Below, piece after piece: positions 59,460 to 64,000 of a DNA stretch of 64,000 bases. How positions within the stretch are numbered: position 1 is the stretch's first letter; each line of letters opens with the position of its first letter. Under the pieces are notes generated by a model. That model was not told the DNA's origin. It worked only from the letters and a program-made list of their open reading frames with translations, and ran no database searches. The stretch is from Himantopus leucocephalus (taxonomy: Eukaryota > Chordata > Aves > Charadriiformes > Recurvirostridae). Both the position numbers and the translations under genes were made by a program. The DNA is taken from positions 13,159,622 to 13,223,621 of the forward strand of contig RSEF01000004.1 in NCBI GenBank assembly GCA_003993805.1. Direction: 5' to 3'.

Positions 59460-62439
59460 AATGAACCAAATAAACACATTTGAGCTGCTGAAACACCGTA
59501 CTGGTAATTTTTGTGTTTCATTTCCCTGTTGATCTTTTAAACGCCATGAATTTTGAGCTATCAGTGGATATAAATTTATGGAAAAATGATTGATCTTATA
59601 TAGGGTTTTCTGGAATTTTTTTGAAAACTTATGATTTATTGAGACCTTCCCTGTCCCACACCTACTTTTGTCTTTACGGAATAGTTCTTTGATTACTAAA
59701 AAAGAAAAGAATTCACCAAGACACCCACAACCCCTCTCTGGCTCCCTGCAAGGACTATATAAGGCAAGGCCATGACTACATTTGTATACCCAAGGGACCA
59801 GAGGACTAGCAGTAGTTCCTCTAGACTCCCAGAGGAAACGAAAAAGTCGGAGGCCTGCGACCTGAGGCTTATCCTCACTTAGTTCAAAAGTGCTTGGTGA
59901 ACTAGGGCTAAATTTCAGCTTCATAATAAAAAGTGAAGGAGGGCAGACATCATTTTTTCTGTGGGTTTTACCCAGTTGCAGGGATCAAAGGTAAAAAGAA
60001 AGCTGTGAATGGGTTAAAAGCAAAGTTCCCAAATCCAGGAAAGCATGGATTTGGCTTATAATAGCAGAGGACAAAGCTGGTGGAAGACCAGACAGCACAT
60101 TTTCTACAGGGAACCAGCCTACTTTTGCCTTATTGCCCACCTGAAGCTCCATAAAAAGCATTAGGGCAGCACCAAGAAACCATGAAACAAACCTAAAACA
60201 TGCTCGGTGTTGCACAAATATGAAGGAGAGACACTGCCTTGCTCTGAAAGGCTTGCACCTGCACATCAGCCACTCTGCAGCGGCCACTGCTGTGCTGGAT
60301 GCCCTCTCAGAGACACCGCATCCCCCTGGTCCAACCCCAACATGGTGACAGTCATCTCCTGCTCCTGGAGGGGACAGCAGGAACAGGGCAGGCACCATGA
60401 GCTGTGCCACAGCAGTGTTTGGGGAGAAAAAGCCTTTTCTGCTTTGCAGAGCAGTGCCCAGCCTTGGTACTAGGTGGCTCCATCAAGCTGGCGAGCTGAG
60501 AGCTTTTTGCTGTGTATTTATGGAAATGCTATATGGCCATTGCTCTGGTGCCTTTCCTCACTATCGCCCTCATGCAGGCTCTCAGCCCTCTGGTTATACT
60601 CCGTCCTCTGTGTCCTTGCCACCACCCTGCTGCCAGTCCTCCCCTGCCCACCAGTGCCCCTTCCCAGTCCTGGGGGATGGGGCTCAGCTGACTGGGGAGG
60701 AACACTTTTCAGAGAAATTCCGGCTCATGCTTCTGGTGAGGGCAAGAACACAGGACAACCAGCTGTGCCATTTCCCCTCCAGCTCTGCTGTACTTTTCAT
60801 TTTTGGCTGGGGAGGGGGGGTCAAGGGGAATTTCATTTTGCTGCTTTGTACACATGCAGGCTCATCTGCAATGAGAACATTGCTGTGGTCATTAAAAGCA
60901 AACACAGCACGCTGAGTCCCAGCATCAACACCGCCTTAGAGGGACAAGGTGAAAGCCAGCAGCCCTCCAGGGAGTTCATGACTTTTCTGAGGTGAGGACA
61001 ACTGGCCTGTTTGACCAAGGTGAAGACACTCTCCAGACCAGACTCCAGATAAGGAGCCCAGTCATCCCCTGGAAAACAGGGGAAAGACCAAATCATCTAT
61101 CCCCAAGACATCAATAATCAGTGCAAGATCCTCAGCTGGAATAAAAGCACTGTCATTCCCTTGGCTTTACATCACCACTGCTGTTTCACCTGTTTTTCAC
61201 AAGACAAAGCCACACTGATGTGGTCTAGTGCTGGAGGCAGCCCTGCGCTGAGGTTGGCCTGGATGGCCCCCACCATCAGTATCTAAGGCCAACTGAAAGG
61301 CACCCCTCACCAGACCCCAGGAAGACTGGCCAGGCATCCCCAGCATTGCTAACAGCAGAGGCAGAGGGTTCGCCCAAACTGGGCAGACCCTAGAGCTGGT
61401 GGGCTCTTCTGCACCCCCAGCTTGGCTCTCTGCCTTGTGGGAGAGGGTATGTTACGTCTGAAATACAACAAGGTTGAACTGTGGTGTGGTAAGGCCCCAG
61501 ATTAGCAGCGTGTTAGCAAAAGAGTACCAGCACCATGCAAGATCAAGCAAAAAAGGTCAAACCTATTACATCAACTTCTATTTTCACTGAAAATGCATTT
61601 ACTTTTAGCATTAAAAAAGAGTTTCTCCTGGGGTTAGCATTTTTCTGGCATTTATGGGAAAAGCAGACCACTGCTGCCTTGCTTTTCAGGAATATTTTTG
61701 GATTTGTAAAGGCTCCTGGGGTGTCCAAACCTAAAAATATTATTTGGGATTTGGTTGTTACTGCTGCCAAAAATAAATCAAACCCAAATCCCCAACCAGA
61801 ATCTCATTAGGGGTTGTTTAAAGGTCAATTTATAGAGTCCCTACCAGATGGATTATTAAGTTTGTGTTAGGGCAGCCTGGCCTGGAGCTTGGCCCAGGTC
61901 CGGAGAGGTGCAAGTCTCCCTCCTCTCCGAAGGCATGCTCCCTTGCCCTGGTGCCCACCAGAGCCAAGAGCCATCCTCAGATCCTGGGATAGAGCATCAG
62001 TGACAACAAATAAGGAAACAACTAAGTCAAGAATCTTGGTGCCGCACAGGGTCTGAAGCTGCTGCAGCCCCGGGGTGCGTGTCAGCACTGGCATTTGGGA
62101 AGGAGACGAGCACATGGAGAGGGAGCCGGGGATAGGGAGGGAAGAGACGCAATGGTGCAGATGAGCTGCAGAAGCCATGATGGGACATCACAAGTTCCCC
62201 CGAACAATCTGGTATATGCAGAGAAACTCATTATGAAGGATTCCAAGTCCTGAATTTACATCTTTGAAACTATCATTGTAAGTGAAAAGGTTAGACTATT
62301 TTTTGTTTGTTTGTTCATTTTCTTAAGTGGCAGCTCAGATTAGAGCTGACACCAGAAGGATAAGCACTGAATCCTGGGCTAAATATTTCATTTCCACAGA
62401 TGCTGGCATCAAGTTGGTTACAAAGAAACTCTTTTTGTA
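59460..62439. other. Unique non-coding DNA, GC-moderate
   Basis: Open frames up to 173 codons (60397-60995, two frames on the same strand) overlap each other and show no domain. A TATA-like TATATAAGG lies at 59756-59764, but no exon is placed correctly downstream. No transposon recognised. Confidence 0.4.
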
Positions 62440-62533
62440 TTGTTTTTTGTCTGTTTTGTTTACAGGCTTTCACTTAGGCTTTTTGTTTGGTTTTGGGGTG
62501 GGGTTTTTTTGTTTTTGATTTTTTTTTTTTTAC
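62440..62533. repeat. T/G-rich low-complexity tract
   Basis: Irregular TTTTG/TTTG units (on the minus strand CAAA-like) end in a T-run of about 13. Simple-sequence DNA. Confidence 0.75.
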
Positions 62534-64000
62534 ACAACCTACTGCTAAATATTGGGATGTACAAGGGAAAAGATAATTAAGCTCAAAAAAATTGACTTGG
62601 AACTGGGATGAGGCAAGTTCAAGGAAAAAAAATGTCTGAAGAAGTAAAACCACGTTACCTCTGCCTTTCTTAAAATCGTCGTGTTCAGCTGATCTGCCTC
62701 ATGCAAAGATCAAGGAGGGCTTTGCTCTAATTCATGGCAAAGAAGAGATTTTCCTCGAGTATCACCAGAGATGGGGTTCAAATTTAGGCAGAAAGGACTG
62801 CAGCCAGGGTCATGGTAGGTCTCTCAGCTTGCTGTTCCCTGTGCCATGACAGACATCGCTGACGTCAGGGAGCCCACCTGGGACACGCTTAGCTTTAACT
62901 GTCCCAAAGACATGCTCCTCTGTGGCACTGTGCCTTGGACACACAGGTAACACATTGCTTCTGGTACAAAAAGCGAAGGGCAGCTAAAGAAAGAAATGAT
63001 GCTGAGGAGCCACAGCTTCCTTTTGTTATATTTCAGAGAATCACTATAAAACTTCACAAGGGAAATTATGTTTATGCTTCAATGCAGTGAGCAAAAGCAT
63101 CCCATTTCCCTCCTCTGCCATTCAGGCTAAATTTGGCTCTCCCTGACACTGGTGTCTTTGGAATACATCCACTGAACTTATTCTGGATTTCCACAGCAGC
63201 ATCTGGGAGCAGAACATGGATCCTTATTTATTCATTAAGGCTATACGGGTTTGAGATTTGCTGTTGCAGGAGGAAACTTCCTCAACATTTTTTATGCTCA
63301 GTTGTGGAGGATTCAGCGGTACAGCCAGGGGAACAGAGCCAATTAGCAGAGACAGGGCTGCAGCAGTCTGCGCATTGCAATCCTCCCGTGCCACTGCTGA
63401 GAGCGCCAGCTTCCAGGAGATCCGACCAGGGTCTTTCCTGGCTGAGGAGCCTTTGACGTCGGTGCTGATGCTGAGGCAAGGGAGACACGGATGGATTAAA
63501 ATAGCACAGCTATTATCAGCTTCACTCAAAATGCTGGTCCAATTTAAATTCATTTGTCAGGAGAACAAGAAAACTGACTTTTTCTTTGAGCGGCTGTTCT
63601 CTCTCCTGGCTCCAGAAGCATCTCAGTGCCAGGAACAGCAGAGTCCAAGGTCTCATGACAGAGGCACCATTTGGCTCCTGGTGATGCTCCCAAATTCTTT
63701 CCAAACAAAACCAAGTGCTGGTGGCTCAAGTTGCATGTCCCATTGGACAGCAGTGAGATACAAGAGGCCAACCCTGTCCTACTGCCCCAGTTACTTTTGA
63801 GGTAAGGAACCAGCCCACACAAGGAGAAGTCCCATGGGCCTGCTGTGGTGAGAAGATATTCTCTGAACTGGAGTCCCAGTTTCACCTTCATTTTGGGGCA
63901 AGTGGCTCCCTCCCTCTTCCACTCTGTTGCAATTAAAAAACAGCCATTAACAGTATCTTCCACTTTGCAAGAAGTGTCATCTCTGAATGCAATTCTATGT
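62534..64000. other. Unique non-coding DNA to the window end
   Basis: The largest open frame (63258-63800, +, 180 codons) lies in a stretch where two minus-strand frames (63224-63553 and 63550-63963) are also open, and has no recognisable domain. No repeat is recognised. A gene continuing past the window edge cannot be excluded. Confidence 0.4.

Noticed and set aside
59756..59785. TATATAAGG followed by an ATG at about 59770 considered as a promoter plus small gene.
   Set aside because: The ATG lies before the expected start site 25-30 bases downstream of a TATA box, and the frame closes after 37 codons.
60397..60995. Two overlapping + strand open frames of 172 and 173 codons.
   Set aside because: Both cannot be genes, neither shows a domain, and the region is GC-moderate where stop codons are scarcer.
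1..64000. CRISPR arrays, operons, ribosome-binding sites, prophage or other prokaryotic systems.
   Set aside because: The sequence is vertebrate genomic DNA with CR1 LINEs and low coding density. No spaced identical repeats or bacterial gene arrangement were seen.

Overview
The window looks like gene-poor nuclear DNA from a bird. The main evidence is CR1 LINE sequence: a 3' end at about 21055-21330 encodes the reverse-transcriptase C-terminus and closes in the CR1 tail (TTCTATGAT type); a second, interrupted copy at 35440-35612 ends in two tandem ATTCTATG-type units; an older antisense fragment lies near 29980-30080. CR1 is also present in crocodilians and turtles, but this tail type, the low repeat load and the moderate GC content fit a bird best. 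I recognise no host protein-coding gene, tRNA, rRNA or named ncRNA. Nearly all open frames are under 160 codons and read like chance translations.

Layout. 1-9600: AT-rich unique sequence with two short tandem arrays and weak exon-like segments. 9632-9892: an imperfect foldback with an 18-bp perfect arm. 9900-20500: mostly unique DNA with one well-bounded candidate exon (15741-15842), a 30-bp tandem duplication and poly-A tracts. 20581-20905: a CpG-rich block followed directly by the CR1 3' end, with one open frame running through both. 22480-24600: AT-rich sequence rich in TAAT cores (possible developmental enhancer) and a MIR-like fossil. 25400-27190: a probable ancient CR1/L3-type remnant, a strong G-run tract and a copy of an unclassified interspersed repeat. 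27200-52900: long featureless stretches, a 100-N gap inside a CR1 copy, and assembly seams. 52915-53330: a second copy of the unclassified repeat. 56290-56440: another ATTA-rich block. 58431-59459: the longest open frame, of doubtful meaning.

The clearest large-scale pattern concerns the assembly. Nine isolated single Ns occur. Five are flanked on both sides by near-identical direct copies (39 to about 127 bp, differing at a few bases or a 16-bp unit), three sit in homopolymer tracts and one has no visible duplicate. This is what unmerged overlapping contig ends or two alleles placed in series would leave, so these 'duplications' should not be read as biology.

I found no support for a new multi-gene system. 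The items most worth following are the foldback at 9632-9892, the CpG block with the ORF running into CR1 at 20694-21245, the exon at 15741-15842, and the candidate enhancer block at 24040-24360. Conservation and expression claims are inference from composition only.
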